Positions 1 through 10,600 of a stretch of 64,000 bases of DNA are shown here, one piece after another. This DNA comes from an uncultured Acetobacteraceae bacterium (lineage in GTDB: Bacteria > Pseudomonadota > Alphaproteobacteria > Acetobacterales > Acetobacteraceae): NCBI GenBank assembly GCA_937873205.1, contig CALMVO010000127.1, forward strand, positions 1-64,000, read 5' to 3'. Numbering within the stretch: position 1 is the stretch's first letter; every line of letters begins with the position of its first letter. The translations under genes were made by a program, and so were the position numbers. The notes below the pieces were generated by a model. It ran no database searches. It saw only the letters and a program-made list of their open reading frames with translations, and was not told the DNA's origin.

Positions 1-279
1 CACAATCGGCACGCAATCATGAGCACAGGTCAGGGCATGACACCGGGCGTATGAGGCGCGGTGAAGGTGAAGCGCGCGGTGGTCGGCGCGGGGCCGCCAC
101 CAGGGAGCGGGTGGCGATGATGGCGCGCCGTCTTCCGCGGTGGCGATCTGCCGTGTGCATCATTGGGGGAGCCGGCCGCCGGCCCGCACCATGATCGCCA
201 TCACGCCCATGTCACTTCGACGATGACGGATCGGCCTGCATGTTCGCGATCCACGTGATCCTCATGTCGGAGAGTCCGT
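1..279. other. Left edge, no gene recognised
   Basis: No reading frame here resembles a known protein, and no tRNA or strong promoter is visible. The stretch ends in the leader of the first gene, where a GGAGAG sequence (269-274) lies five bases before its TTG start. Confidence 0.5.
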
Positions 280-1773
280 TTGCCCAAGAGTCTCGACGCC
301 GCCATCGGCCGGATTGAAGCGGCCGAAGCACTGGACCGTCCCGCCTATGTGCTTGGCAAGGCCATCTCCCGGACCGGCCAGCTTGCCGGCCGGCCGGGCA
401 AGTCGGTCGCCAACACCCTGCACGGCCGACCCTACGGCCATCCCGTCCACCCCCTGATCGTGGCCATTCCCATCGGCACCTGGACCCTGGCGTTCGGCCT
501 GGACCTGCTGGCCGCCACCGGGCTGGTACGCCAGCGCAGCACCATCCGGGCGGCGGACGTGGCGCTGGCGGCCGGCTCGATCGGCGCCGTGGCCGCCATC
601 ACCACCGGACTGGCGGACTGGCTGTCCTTGAACGGGCGGGACAAGCGGGTCGGGCTCGTGCACGGCACGGTCAACATCGCGACGCTTGCCCTGAACCTGT
701 GGTCCGGCCGCCTGCGCCGGCAGGAGCGCCGCGCGGCTGGCGTGGCGGTCAGCGCCGTCGCCTACGCCACCATGACGGTCGGCGGCTACTTGGGCGGCCA
801 CCTCGTCTATCGCCGCCGGGCCGCCGTGGACCACGCCGACCGCAGCCCCGCGCCGCGGGAATTTACCGCCGTTGCGACGTTCGTCGACCTGCCCGAGAAC
901 AAGCCCCATCGCGTCGCCGTCTGGGACGAGGTGGCGCGGGCCGAGATCGGCATCGCGCTGGTTCGCCAGGGCGGCGAGGTCCACGCCATGGGCGCCCGCT
1001 GCGCCCACGCCGGCGGTCCGCTGGACGAGGGCTGGGTGCTGAACGGGACACTGGTCTGTCCTTGGCACGGCTCGGCGTTCGACCTGCGGACCGGCCAGCC
1101 GGCGACGGGCCCGGCCACCTGTCCGCAGCCGCGCTACGAGGTGCGGCTGCGGGACGGCATCGTCGAGCTGCGGCGCGAGCAGGAGCCGGGCGACCACGTG
1201 GTGACCAGCGCCTCGCTGGCCGCGGAGCCGGACGCCGTCCGCGTCAGCAGGCCGGACACCTTTCCCGGCCAGGACGCGGAGGCCCCGCCGCCCCGGACCG
1301 CCACGGAGGTGCTGTACGAGCACCACGAGCTCATGCGCCGCATGTTCGAGCGCATGCTGGCCTCGTCGGGCGCGGATGCGCAGCGGCACGAGCTGATGCG
1401 CGCCCTGGCCGCCGAGCTGGACATCCACGAGGTCGTCGAGGACGCGATCTTCTATCCCGCCGTGCGCCGCGTCAGCGAGGATACCGAGGTTGCCTACGCC
1501 GAGCACGGCGTCCTGGCCGACCTGCTGGCGCAGACGGTCAAGTTCCCGCTCGACAGCCCGGAGTTCGGGGCGCACCTGACCGCGCTGCAGGCGGCGTTCC
1601 TGCACCACGCGGGATCGGAGGAGAAGTCGATGTTCAAGGAGGCTGGACGCCTGAGCGAGCGCCGCCTGCTCGAGCTCGGCGCCGACCTCGAGCGGCTGCT
1701 GGAGAGGGAGCACACGTCGCGCGCCCGCCAGGCGTTCCGGGCGTTGAAGATCAGCCTGCTGGAGCACGTCTGA
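280..1773 (+). CDS. DUF2231-Rieske-hemerythrin fusion membrane protein
   Basis: The protein (497 aa) has three parts. Residues about 55-180 contain four hydrophobic segments typical of DUF2231. Residues about 200-300 form a Rieske domain with cluster ligands C241-x-H243 and C260-x2-H263. The C-terminal third is a helical HHE/hemerythrin-like region with HHE at 348-350 and H383/E384/E387, a possible di-iron or oxygen/NO-binding site. The TTG start at 280 is chosen because GGAGAG lies five bases upstream. The gene is 47 bp ahead of a molybdopterin oxidoreductase on the same strand, so a membrane electron-transfer role with that enzyme is plausible but inferred. DUF2231-Rieske fusions are familiar; the added HHE domain is less usual as far as I know. 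The substrate and redox partner cannot be read from the sequence. Confidence 0.85.
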   Translation: MPKSLDAAIGRIEAAEALDRPAYVLGKAISRTGQLAGRPGKSVANTLHGRPYGHPVHPLIVAIPIGTWTLAFGLDLLAATGLVRQRSTIRAADVALAAGSIGAVAAITTGLADWLSLNGRDKRVGLVHGTVNIATLALNLWSGRLRRQERRAAGVAVSAVAYATMTVGGYLGGHLVYRRRAAVDHADRSPAPREFTAVATFVDLPENKPHRVAVWDEVARAEIGIALVRQGGEVHAMGARCAHAGGPLDEGWVLNGTLVCPWHGSAFDLRTGQPATGPATCPQPRYEVRLRDGIVELRREQEPGDHVVTSASLAAEPDAVRVSRPDTFPGQDAEAPPPRTATEVLYEHHELMRRMFERMLASSGADAQRHELMRALAAELDIHEVVEDAIFYPAVRRVSEDTEVAYAEHGVLADLLAQTVKFPLDSPEFGAHLTALQAAFLHHAGSEEKSMFKEAGRLSERRLLELGADLERLLEREHTSRARQAFRALKISLLEHV

Positions 1774-1820
1774 CACAGCCGCCCCGGCATCGCCCTTCCT
1801 GACGGACAGGCTGCGCTCCG

Positions 1821-4673
1821 ATGGTCGAGTCCCGCGACGGTATCTCCGATCCGTGGGGCATGCGCACGCCCTTCAGGGGGGAGGGCACCTGGCCCGCCCG
1901 CGCGGACGTCCGCACCATCGCGACGCCGGACCGCTGGGTGCAGTCCGCCTGCGTGCTCTGCTCGAACGGATGCGCGCTTGATGTCGGGGTGAAGGCCGGC
2001 CGCATCGTGGGCGTTCGCGGGCGACCGCTCGACCGATCCAACCGCGGCCGGCTCGGCCCCAAGGGACTGTATGGCTGGGCGGCGAACAACAGCGCCGACC
2101 GGCTGACGCATCCCCTGATCCGCGATGGCGGGCTGTTCCGGGAGGCGAGCTGGGACGAGGCGATGTCCCTGATCGTCCGCCGCAGCCGCGAGACGATCGA
2201 CCGGTACACGGCCGGCGCGATCGGTATCTACAGCAGCGGCCAGCTGATGCTGGAGGAGTACTACACGCTGGCGGTGATCGCGAAGGCAGGCCTCGGCACG
2301 CCGCATGTCGACGGCAACATCCGTCTGTGCACGGCCACCGCCAGCGCCGCGCTGAAGGAGAGCTTCGGGGCCGACGGACAGCCGGGCAGCGTCGAGGACC
2401 TCGACACCGCCGCCTGCATCCTGCTGGCGGGCCACAACCCGGCGCTCACCACCACCGTCATGTGGATGCGCATCCTGGACCGCCGCCGTGGGCCGGCACC
2501 GCCCAGGCTGATCGTGATCGACCCGCGCCGCACCCCCACGGCGGCCGAGGCCGACATCTGGCTGGCGCCCCGCGCCGGCACCAACCTGGCGCTGCTGAAC
2601 GGGCTGCTGCACCTGCTGATCGAGGGAGGCCACGTCGACACGGACTTCGTCGCGTCCCGCACCACGGGCATGGACGCGCTGCGCACCGTGGTGGCCGCCT
2701 ACCCGCCGGGCCGGGTGCAGGGCATCACGGGCGTGCCGGAGGCGCTGCTGCGCCAGGCCGCCGCCACCATCGGCCAGGCGCCGAGCCTGGTCTCGTCGTG
2801 CCTGCAGGGGATCTATCAAAGTCACCAGGCCACGGCGTCCGCCTGCCAGGTCAACAACATCCATCTCCTGCGCGGCATGATCGGCCGGCCCGGCTGCGGC
2901 GTGCTGCAGATGAACGGCCAGCCGACCGCGCAGAACACGCGCGAGTGCGGCGTGTTCGAGGATCTGAGCGGCTCCCGTAACTGGCAGAACCCGGAGCACG
3001 TCGCCGAGCTCGCCCGGCTCTGGAACGTGCCCCCCGCCAAGCTGCCGCATTGGGCCTCTGGAACGACCGCGTTGGACATCTTCCGCTACGCGGAGGCGGG
3101 TACGATCCGGATGCTCTGGATCCAGGGCACCAATCCGGCGGTGTCCATGCCGGACCTGCCGCGCATCCGGGCGCTCCTCGGCCGGCCCGGGCTGTTCACG
3201 GTGGTGCAAGACGTCTTCATGACGGAGACGGCACAACTGGCCGACGTGGTGTTGCCGGCCGCGATCTGGGCGGAACGGACCGGCACCTTCACCAACTTCG
3301 ACCGGACCGTGCACATCAGCCGCAAGGCGGTCGAGCCGCCGGGCCAGGCGCGCAGCGACCTCGACATCTTCCTGGACTACGCGCGGCGCATGGATTTCCG
3401 TGACCAGGATGGGGCGCCGCTGATCAGGTGGAGCACGCCGGAGGCGGCGTTCGACGCCTGGAAGGCCTGCTCGCGCGGACGGCCGTGCGACTACACCGGA
3501 CTGACCTACGACAAGCTGTCCGGCGGCTCGGGCGTGCCCTGGCCCTGCGACGCGGCTCATCCCCAGGGTACCGTGCGGCTATACCAAGACCACGTCTTTC
3601 CCATGGACCCGGACACCTGCCAAACCTTCGGCCACGACCTTCAAACCGGCGCCGCCGTCACCCCGGAAGACTACAGGGCGGCCGATCCGCGGGGACGGGC
3701 GTTTCTCAAGACCGCTCATTATCAGCCGGCATCCGAGATGCCCGACGATGACTATCCCTTCATCCTCACGACCGGGCGCGTTCTCACGCAGTTCCATACG
3801 CGCACGAAGACGGGCCGGGTCGCGGAGCTGAACGATGCGGCACCGGCACCCTTCGTTGAGATCACCCGCGCCGACGCCGCGCGGCTCGGTGTCGAGGGCG
3901 GAACCATGCTGCGGCTTCGCTCGCGACGCGGCGCCATGCGGGCACGCGCGCGCATTGGCGACGGGCTGAACGGGCACGTCTTCGTTCCCTTCCACTACGG
4001 CAACGCCGGGAGCCGGGACGGTCTGCGCGCCGCCAACGAGCTGACGCGGTTCGCATACGATCCCGTCAGCAAGCAGCCGCAGTTGAAGTACGCGGCGATC
4101 AGCATCGCCCCGGCCGAGACGGACCTTGACGCCGAGGATGTGCGAGCCAGGATCGCATTCGCCCCGGTCCCGGCGGCAGCGACTCCCCCGGCGGGCATCC
4201 GGCCGCAGGCGCGCGGCCACGTGAGCGACGTCCTCCGCGATCTGTATGCGAACCTGGCTCGCCTGGCGCGGGGGTTCGCGCAGCTCGGCGCCGCCCGCCC
4301 GGATGTTCCCGACCTGGTGGCGACCCCGCAATCGTTCGCGGATGCGCTGCTTCGGCAGCGTGCGGCCCTTCGGCCATTTCTGGGACATTATCCCGGTCCC
4401 GCGGTGTCGCGCGCCACGAGCGACGGTGGTCCGGGGACGGGATACGCCGCCGGCACGGCTCTCGGCCTGCTCCGGGACCTGCAACGCCTCCACGCCCTGG
4501 CCGCGGGATGCGGGACGACCATCGAGATCATGTCGGCGGCCGCCGCGGCGCTGCGCGACCAGCAGCTCGCATTGGTCATATCGGACCTGCATGCGACCGT
4601 GGCAGATCAGCTGTCCTGGCTGGACACCGAGCTTCGCCAGATATCCGCACAGGCCCTCACGGTTCCGCAGTAG
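1821..4673 (+). CDS. Molybdopterin oxidoreductase (nitrate reductase/formate dehydrogenase-like)
   Basis: This is a 950-aa member of the DMSO-reductase superfamily of bis-MGD molybdenum enzymes. The N-terminal cluster motif reads C44-x2-C47-x3-C51, but the expected fourth cysteine (usual LCPKG) is Gly79 in LGPKG. The probable Mo ligand is C170 in RLCTATA, the position seen in assimilatory and periplasmic nitrate reductases. The catalytic body runs to about residue 650, followed by the molydopterin-dinucleotide-binding domain at about 650-770 (LTTGRVLTQFHTRTKTGR, then the HYGNAGSRDG region). The last ~160 residues are a helical extension of unknown role. No twin-arginine signal is present, so it is probably cytoplasmic. 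It follows the Rieske/HHE membrane protein, its likely redox partner. The substrate is unknown: assimilatory nitrate reductase or formate dehydrogenase-like roles are both possible. Confidence 0.85.
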   Translation: MVESRDGISDPWGMRTPFRGEGTWPARADVRTIATPDRWVQSACVLCSNGCALDVGVKAGRIVGVRGRPLDRSNRGRLGPKGLYGWAANNSADRLTHPLIRDGGLFREASWDEAMSLIVRRSRETIDRYTAGAIGIYSSGQLMLEEYYTLAVIAKAGLGTPHVDGNIRLCTATASAALKESFGADGQPGSVEDLDTAACILLAGHNPALTTTVMWMRILDRRRGPAPPRLIVIDPRRTPTAAEADIWLAPRAGTNLALLNGLLHLLIEGGHVDTDFVASRTTGMDALRTVVAAYPPGRVQGITGVPEALLRQAAATIGQAPSLVSSCLQGIYQSHQATASACQVNNIHLLRGMIGRPGCGVLQMNGQPTAQNTRECGVFEDLSGSRNWQNPEHVAELARLWNVPPAKLPHWASGTTALDIFRYAEAGTIRMLWIQGTNPAVSMPDLPRIRALLGRPGLFTVVQDVFMTETAQLADVVLPAAIWAERTGTFTNFDRTVHISRKAVEPPGQARSDLDIFLDYARRMDFRDQDGAPLIRWSTPEAAFDAWKACSRGRPCDYTGLTYDKLSGGSGVPWPCDAAHPQGTVRLYQDHVFPMDPDTCQTFGHDLQTGAAVTPEDYRAADPRGRAFLKTAHYQPASEMPDDDYPFILTTGRVLTQFHTRTKTGRVAELNDAAPAPFVEITRADAARLGVEGGTMLRLRSRRGAMRARARIGDGLNGHVFVPFHYGNAGSRDGLRAANELTRFAYDPVSKQPQLKYAAISIAPAETDLDAEDVRARIAFAPVPAAATPPAGIRPQARGHVSDVLRDLYANLARLARGFAQLGAARPDVPDLVATPQSFADALLRQRAALRPFLGHYPGPAVSRATSDGGPGTGYAAGTALGLLRDLQRLHALAAGCGTTIEIMSAAAAALRDQQLALVISDLHATVADQLSWLDTELRQISAQALTVPQ

Positions 4674-4758
4674 CCGACCGAAAAGCCCGTCGGACGGAAG
4701 GCTTCTCCTCCCTACTGCCCGTCAGGGGTTACACCAGCCGCTGGAATCAGCAGCAGCA

Positions 4759-5208
4759 TCATGTGAGGATGCCAGGCAGGTTCAGCGCATGCTCGCGGGA
4801 GCAGGCGAGTGCCGTCTCGTAGCCGGCGTCCGCATGACGCATAACGCCGGTGGCGGGGTCGTTCCACAGCACGCGGCGGAGGCGGCGTGCCGCCGCCTCC
4901 GTGCCGTCACAGACGATGACCATGCCGGAATGCTGCGAGAAGCCCATGCCGACGCCGCCGCCGTGGTGCAGCGAGACCCAGGTGGCGCCGGAGGCCGTGT
5001 TGAGCAGCGCGTTCAGCAGCGGCCAGTCCGAGACCGCGTCGGAGCCGTCGCGCATGGCCTCGGTCTCTCGGTTGGGGCTGGCGACCGAGCCGGAATCGAG
5101 ATGGTCGCGGCCGATCACGATCGGCGCGGCGAGCTCGCCGCGGGCGACCATCTCGTTGAAGGCCAGGCCGAGCCGGTGGCGGTCGCCGAGGCCGACCCAG
5201 CAGATACG
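4759..5208 (-). pseudogene. hutU: hutU (urocanate hydratase) 3' fragment
   Basis: The reverse strand encodes 149 residues that match the C-terminal quarter of urocanase closely, starting at [11 protein letters not shown], continuing through [20 protein letters not shown] and [17 protein letters not shown], and ending LNLPGIL-T-stop. Intact urocanase is about 555 aa, so roughly 400 N-terminal residues, including most of the NAD+-binding core, are missing. Similarity stops abruptly at 5208, where a fragment of hutF on the opposite strand begins. The frame stays open, so the truncation looks fairly recent. It has no start codon or promoter of its own and cannot make an active enzyme. Confidence 0.9.
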
Positions 5209-5478
5209 GAGGGCGGCGCGTCCGCCCTGGATGCACCGGCGGCGGCGATCCGCGCGGGTGCGCCCGCCGACATCATCGCCCTCGACCCGGGTGCGGTCTG
5301 TCTCGCCGCCGGCGGTCCCGACACGCTCCTGGACGGCTGGCTGTTCGGCGGCGACCGGTCGGTGGTTCGCGACGTCTGGGTGGGCGGACGGCAGGTCGTG
5401 GCGGAGGGACGGCACTATCGGGCCGCCGCGATCGAGGCGGCCTATACCCGTCGCGTCAGGCGACTGGCCGCCCTCTGA
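5209..5478 (+). pseudogene. hutF: hutF-like (formiminoglutamate deiminase) 3' fragment
   Basis: The 89 residues before the stop at 5478 look like the C-terminal end of an amidohydrolase of the N-formimino-L-glutamate deiminase type: EGGASALD, then [18 protein letters not shown] and [13 protein letters not shown], and a final helix. The intact family is about 450 aa, so the metal-binding barrel is absent. The fragment abuts the hutU remnant at 5208/5209 in divergent orientation. The assignment to HutF rather than a related amidohydrolase (such as HutI) rests on the GG-A-AL and V-V-GRH pattern and on the hutU remnant beside it. Confidence 0.75.
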
Positions 5479-5615
5479 TGCAGCCCTCGATCGGGGCGCG
5501 GATCGGGCACGGCCCGAAGCGATAGCGGATCCTGACGTGCTCCTCCCCGTGTCGAGGGCGAACGCCGGATCCGGCCATCGGACCAGGGCGCGACGCGGTG
5601 GCACGTAGTCCGGCG

Positions 5616-5644
5616 TTGTAACCCGAAGCGAAACAGATTGTAGG
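5616..5644 (+). promoter_or_regulatory. Possible sigma-70-like promoter for the TonB-P450 operon
   Basis: TTGTAA (5616-5621) and TGTAGG (5639-5644) are separated by 17 bp and lie about 105 bp before the receptor start. The -10 match is poor. The wider stretch 5479-5749 holds no gene; the receptor RBS (AGGAGG, 5737-5742) is at its end. Confidence 0.3.
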
Positions 5645-5749
5645 TCCTCGGAACCTGGGTTAGGCGTCGATCAAACGCCGGCAGCCGCGCCGCGTATCGG
5701 ACATCGATCGAGACCGGACCCTCCGCGGCACCCGGCAGGAGGCCTCGGC

Positions 5750-8017
<2,268 letters not shown>

Positions 8018-8036
8018 GCGCGGGACCGCATCAGGC

Positions 8037-9263
8037 ATGATCGCGGAAGCGCCCTGGTCGCGGGATCTCGACTGGCCGGCGGACCTGCCGCCGTTCGACC
8101 CGTTCGACCGGACGATCCAGTCCGATCCCTACCGGCACTACGCCTGGATGCTGGAGCACGCGCCGGTGCTGCGCGCCGGCTCCCCTGAATCCCGCTTCGT
8201 CTTCATCTCACGGCACGCCGCCGTGACGGCGGGGCTACGCGACGCCTCCGCCTTCTCCTCGGTGATGCGGACCGACGTCGCCGTGCCGGGGTTCCTGCTC
8301 AACATGGACCCGCCGCAGCACGCCGAGATGCGCCGGCTGGTGTCGCGCGCCTTCACGCCGCGGGCACTCGCCGCCGTCGAGCCGGTCATCACGGCGCGCG
8401 TGACGGCGGGCTGGCGGCGGTTCCTGGCGCAGGGCGGCGGCGACGCGATCGAGGACTTCGCCAGCCCCGGCACCATCGGCGTGATCTGCGACGTGCTCGG
8501 CATCCCGGACGGGCAGGCGGCGCAGATGCGGGCCTGGACCAACGAGAGCATCGATCATCTGGGCCAGGTGCTGCGCGGCGTGCCGGGCGAGGCCGTGGGC
8601 CGCGCCGGCTATGATGCCCTGCTCGACGCCATCTCCGCGGCGATGGACCGGGCGGCGCGCGGGGAGGACAGCGTGATCGGCAATCTGGCGGCGCTCCGCG
8701 ACGAGGGCGTGCTGTCCCGCGCGGAGGCGGCGGGCTTCGCCGGCCTGCTGTTCACCGCGGGGCACGAGACCACGACGCTGATGACCGGCAACTGCCTCGA
8801 CATCCTGGCGCGCGAGCCCGGCTGGCTGCCGCTGCTGCGCGAGCCGGACGGCCCGTCGGCGTTCCTCGAGGAGGCGTTGCGCTACCGGCCGCCGGTGCAT
8901 CGCCTGGCCCGGGTCGCCACGCGCGACATCGAGGTGGGCGGGGCCCTGGTCCCCGCCGGCAGCAACATCCGCTTCATGGTCGCCGCCGCCAACCGCGATC
9001 CCCGCCAGTTCGGCGATCCGGACCGCTTCATGCCGCGCCGCGCCGAGGCCGGCAGCGCCGCCTTCGGCTACGGCATCCATCTCTGCATCGGCGCCTGGCT
9101 GGCGCGGCTGGAGCTGCGGCTGATCCTGGGGTGCATCGGCGCTACGACGGAGCGGCTGGCACCCGATCCCGACCGGGCGCCGGTGCCGCTGACCGGCGGC
9201 GCGTTCGCCACCGTGGGCTTGCGCGCGCTGCCGCTGCGGGCGGTCCCGTCCGCCCGGGCATGA
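8037..9263 (+). CDS. Cytochrome P450
   Basis: This is a 408-aa soluble bacterial P450. Visible hallmarks are the I-helix oxygen-activation motif AGHETT (about residues 240-246), the K-helix E279-x2-R282, and the heme-binding loop FGYGIHLCIG with the axial thiolate C350. It would insert one oxygen atom into an organic substrate using electrons from a ferredoxin system, which is not encoded next to it. It starts 19 bp after the receptor gene, and its stop overlaps the start of the transporter gene (ATGA), so the genes are probably co-transcribed. Coupling with a sarcosine-oxidase-like enzyme suggests hydroxylation or O/N-dealkylation of a methylated compound, but this is inference. The CYP family cannot be assigned without comparison. 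Confidence 0.93.
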   Translation: MIAEAPWSRDLDWPADLPPFDPFDRTIQSDPYRHYAWMLEHAPVLRAGSPESRFVFISRHAAVTAGLRDASAFSSVMRTDVAVPGFLLNMDPPQHAEMRRLVSRAFTPRALAAVEPVITARVTAGWRRFLAQGGGDAIEDFASPGTIGVICDVLGIPDGQAAQMRAWTNESIDHLGQVLRGVPGEAVGRAGYDALLDAISAAMDRAARGEDSVIGNLAALRDEGVLSRAEAAGFAGLLFTAGHETTTLMTGNCLDILAREPGWLPLLREPDGPSAFLEEALRYRPPVHRLARVATRDIEVGGALVPAGSNIRFMVAAANRDPRQFGDPDRFMPRRAEAGSAAFGYGIHLCIGAWLARLELRLILGCIGATTERLAPDPDRAPVPLTGGAFATVGLRALPLRAVPSARA

Positions 9264-10588
9264 GCCGGCAGGCCAAGGCGGGGGCGCCACCGCCGCATCG
9301 GCCGCCGGAACGGCGCTGGCTGCTGCTGCTGCTGACGCTCGCGATGACGCTGAACTACCTCGACCGCTTCGTGGTCTCGATCCTGCTCGAGCCGATCCGC
9401 GCCGAGCTGCGGCTGAGCGACCTTCAGATCGGGGTCCTGACCGGCGGCGCCTTCGCGCTGTTCTATTCCGGCCTGGCTTTGCCGATGGCCCGGCTGGCGG
9501 AATGGCGCAACAGGATCGGCATCCTGTCCGCCTCGCTGCTGCTCTGGAGCCTGGCCACCGCGCTATGCGGGGCGGCGCGCGGCTTCGGCAGCCTGCTGGC
9601 GACGCGGGTGCTGGTCGGCTGCGGCGAGGCCGGCGCGGTCCCGCCGGCGCAGTCGATGGTCGGCGACCTCTACCCGCCCGACCGGCGCGCCTCGGCGATG
9701 AGCGTGCTGGGGCTGTCCGCCCCGCTCGGCGTCATGCTGGCCCCGCTGCTCGGTGGCACGCTGAACGACGCGGTCGGCTGGCGCGCCACCTTCGTCGTCA
9801 TCGGCCTGCCCGGCCTGCTGCTGGCCGCGGTCATGGCGCGGACCCTGCGCGACCCGGCGCGCGGCGGCGCCGACGGAATCCGCGCCGACGGCGTGCCGGC
9901 CCCGTTCGGCATCGCGCTGCGCCGGCTCGCCCGCCGCCCCGCCTTCCTGTGGCTGGGCGCGGCCCTCGCCCTGATGGCGATCGCCGAATACGGTACGTTC
10001 ATCTGGGTGGCGCCGCTGCTCACGCGCACGCTGCACGTGTCGGCGGCAGCACTCGGGCGCGCCCTGTTCGTGTTCCAGGGCCTGCCCTACCTGCTCGCCA
10101 CCTGGCTTGGCGGCCAGCTGGTCGACCGCGCCTATGGCCGCGACGTGCGGTGGATCGCCTGGGTGCCGATGGCCGCGACCGCGATGGCCGCTCCCGCCAT
10201 CGTCGGGCTGAGCCTTTCACGGGACAACGGCCTCGCCTATCTGCTGCTGATCGTGCCGTCCTTCGCCAACGGGCTGTATCTCGGTCCGTGCTGGGCGCTG
10301 ATCCAGGGCCTGGCGGCGGCGCGGTCGCGGGCCACGGCGACGGCGGTGTTGGTGTTCGCGGTGAACGTCGTCGGCGCCGGCATCGGCCCGGTGATGATCG
10401 GTGGGCTGAGCGACCTGCTCGGCCGTCGCTACGGGCCGCTGGCGCTGCAGCATGCGTTTCTCGCGCTGGCGCCGATCTACCTGCTCGGCCTGCTGGCGTT
10501 CGGCCTGCTGGCGCGCAGCCTGAAGGCCGGGTTCGCCGACGTGGCGGCCGAGGAGGCGCGGCCGGCGCTGCGTCCGCAACCATCTTGA
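9260..10588 (+). CDS. MFS transporter, spinster-like
   Basis: This is a 442-aa major facilitator protein with about twelve hydrophobic segments. The first bears LNYLDRFVVSILLEPI, and the region around residues 65-145 (YSGLALPMARLAEW, then GEAGAVPPAQSMVGDLYPP) resembles the spinster-like group. ATG 9260 overlaps the P450 stop by four bases and puts a short polar tail before helix 1; frames extending further upstream are out of family. It probably moves the compound taken in by the TonB receptor across the inner membrane, or exports a product. Direction and substrate are unknown. Confidence 0.88.
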   Translation: MSRQAKAGAPPPHRPPERRWLLLLLTLAMTLNYLDRFVVSILLEPIRAELRLSDLQIGVLTGGAFALFYSGLALPMARLAEWRNRIGILSASLLLWSLATALCGAARGFGSLLATRVLVGCGEAGAVPPAQSMVGDLYPPDRRASAMSVLGLSAPLGVMLAPLLGGTLNDAVGWRATFVVIGLPGLLLAAVMARTLRDPARGGADGIRADGVPAPFGIALRRLARRPAFLWLGAALALMAIAEYGTFIWVAPLLTRTLHVSAAALGRALFVFQGLPYLLATWLGGQLVDRAYGRDVRWIAWVPMAATAMAAPAIVGLSLSRDNGLAYLLLIVPSFANGLYLGPCWALIQGLAAARSRATATAVLVFAVNVVGAGIGPVMIGGLSDLLGRRYGPLALQHAFLALAPIYLLGLLAFGLLARSLKAGFADVAAEEARPALRPQPS

Positions 10589-10600
10589 GGGAGGGGGCAC

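Noticed and set aside
4246-5478. 410-codon plus-strand frame spanning the molybdoenzyme end and the hut remnants
   Set aside because: Only its last 89 codons resemble a protein (HutF); the rest is antisense to hutU or out of frame with the molybdoenzyme.
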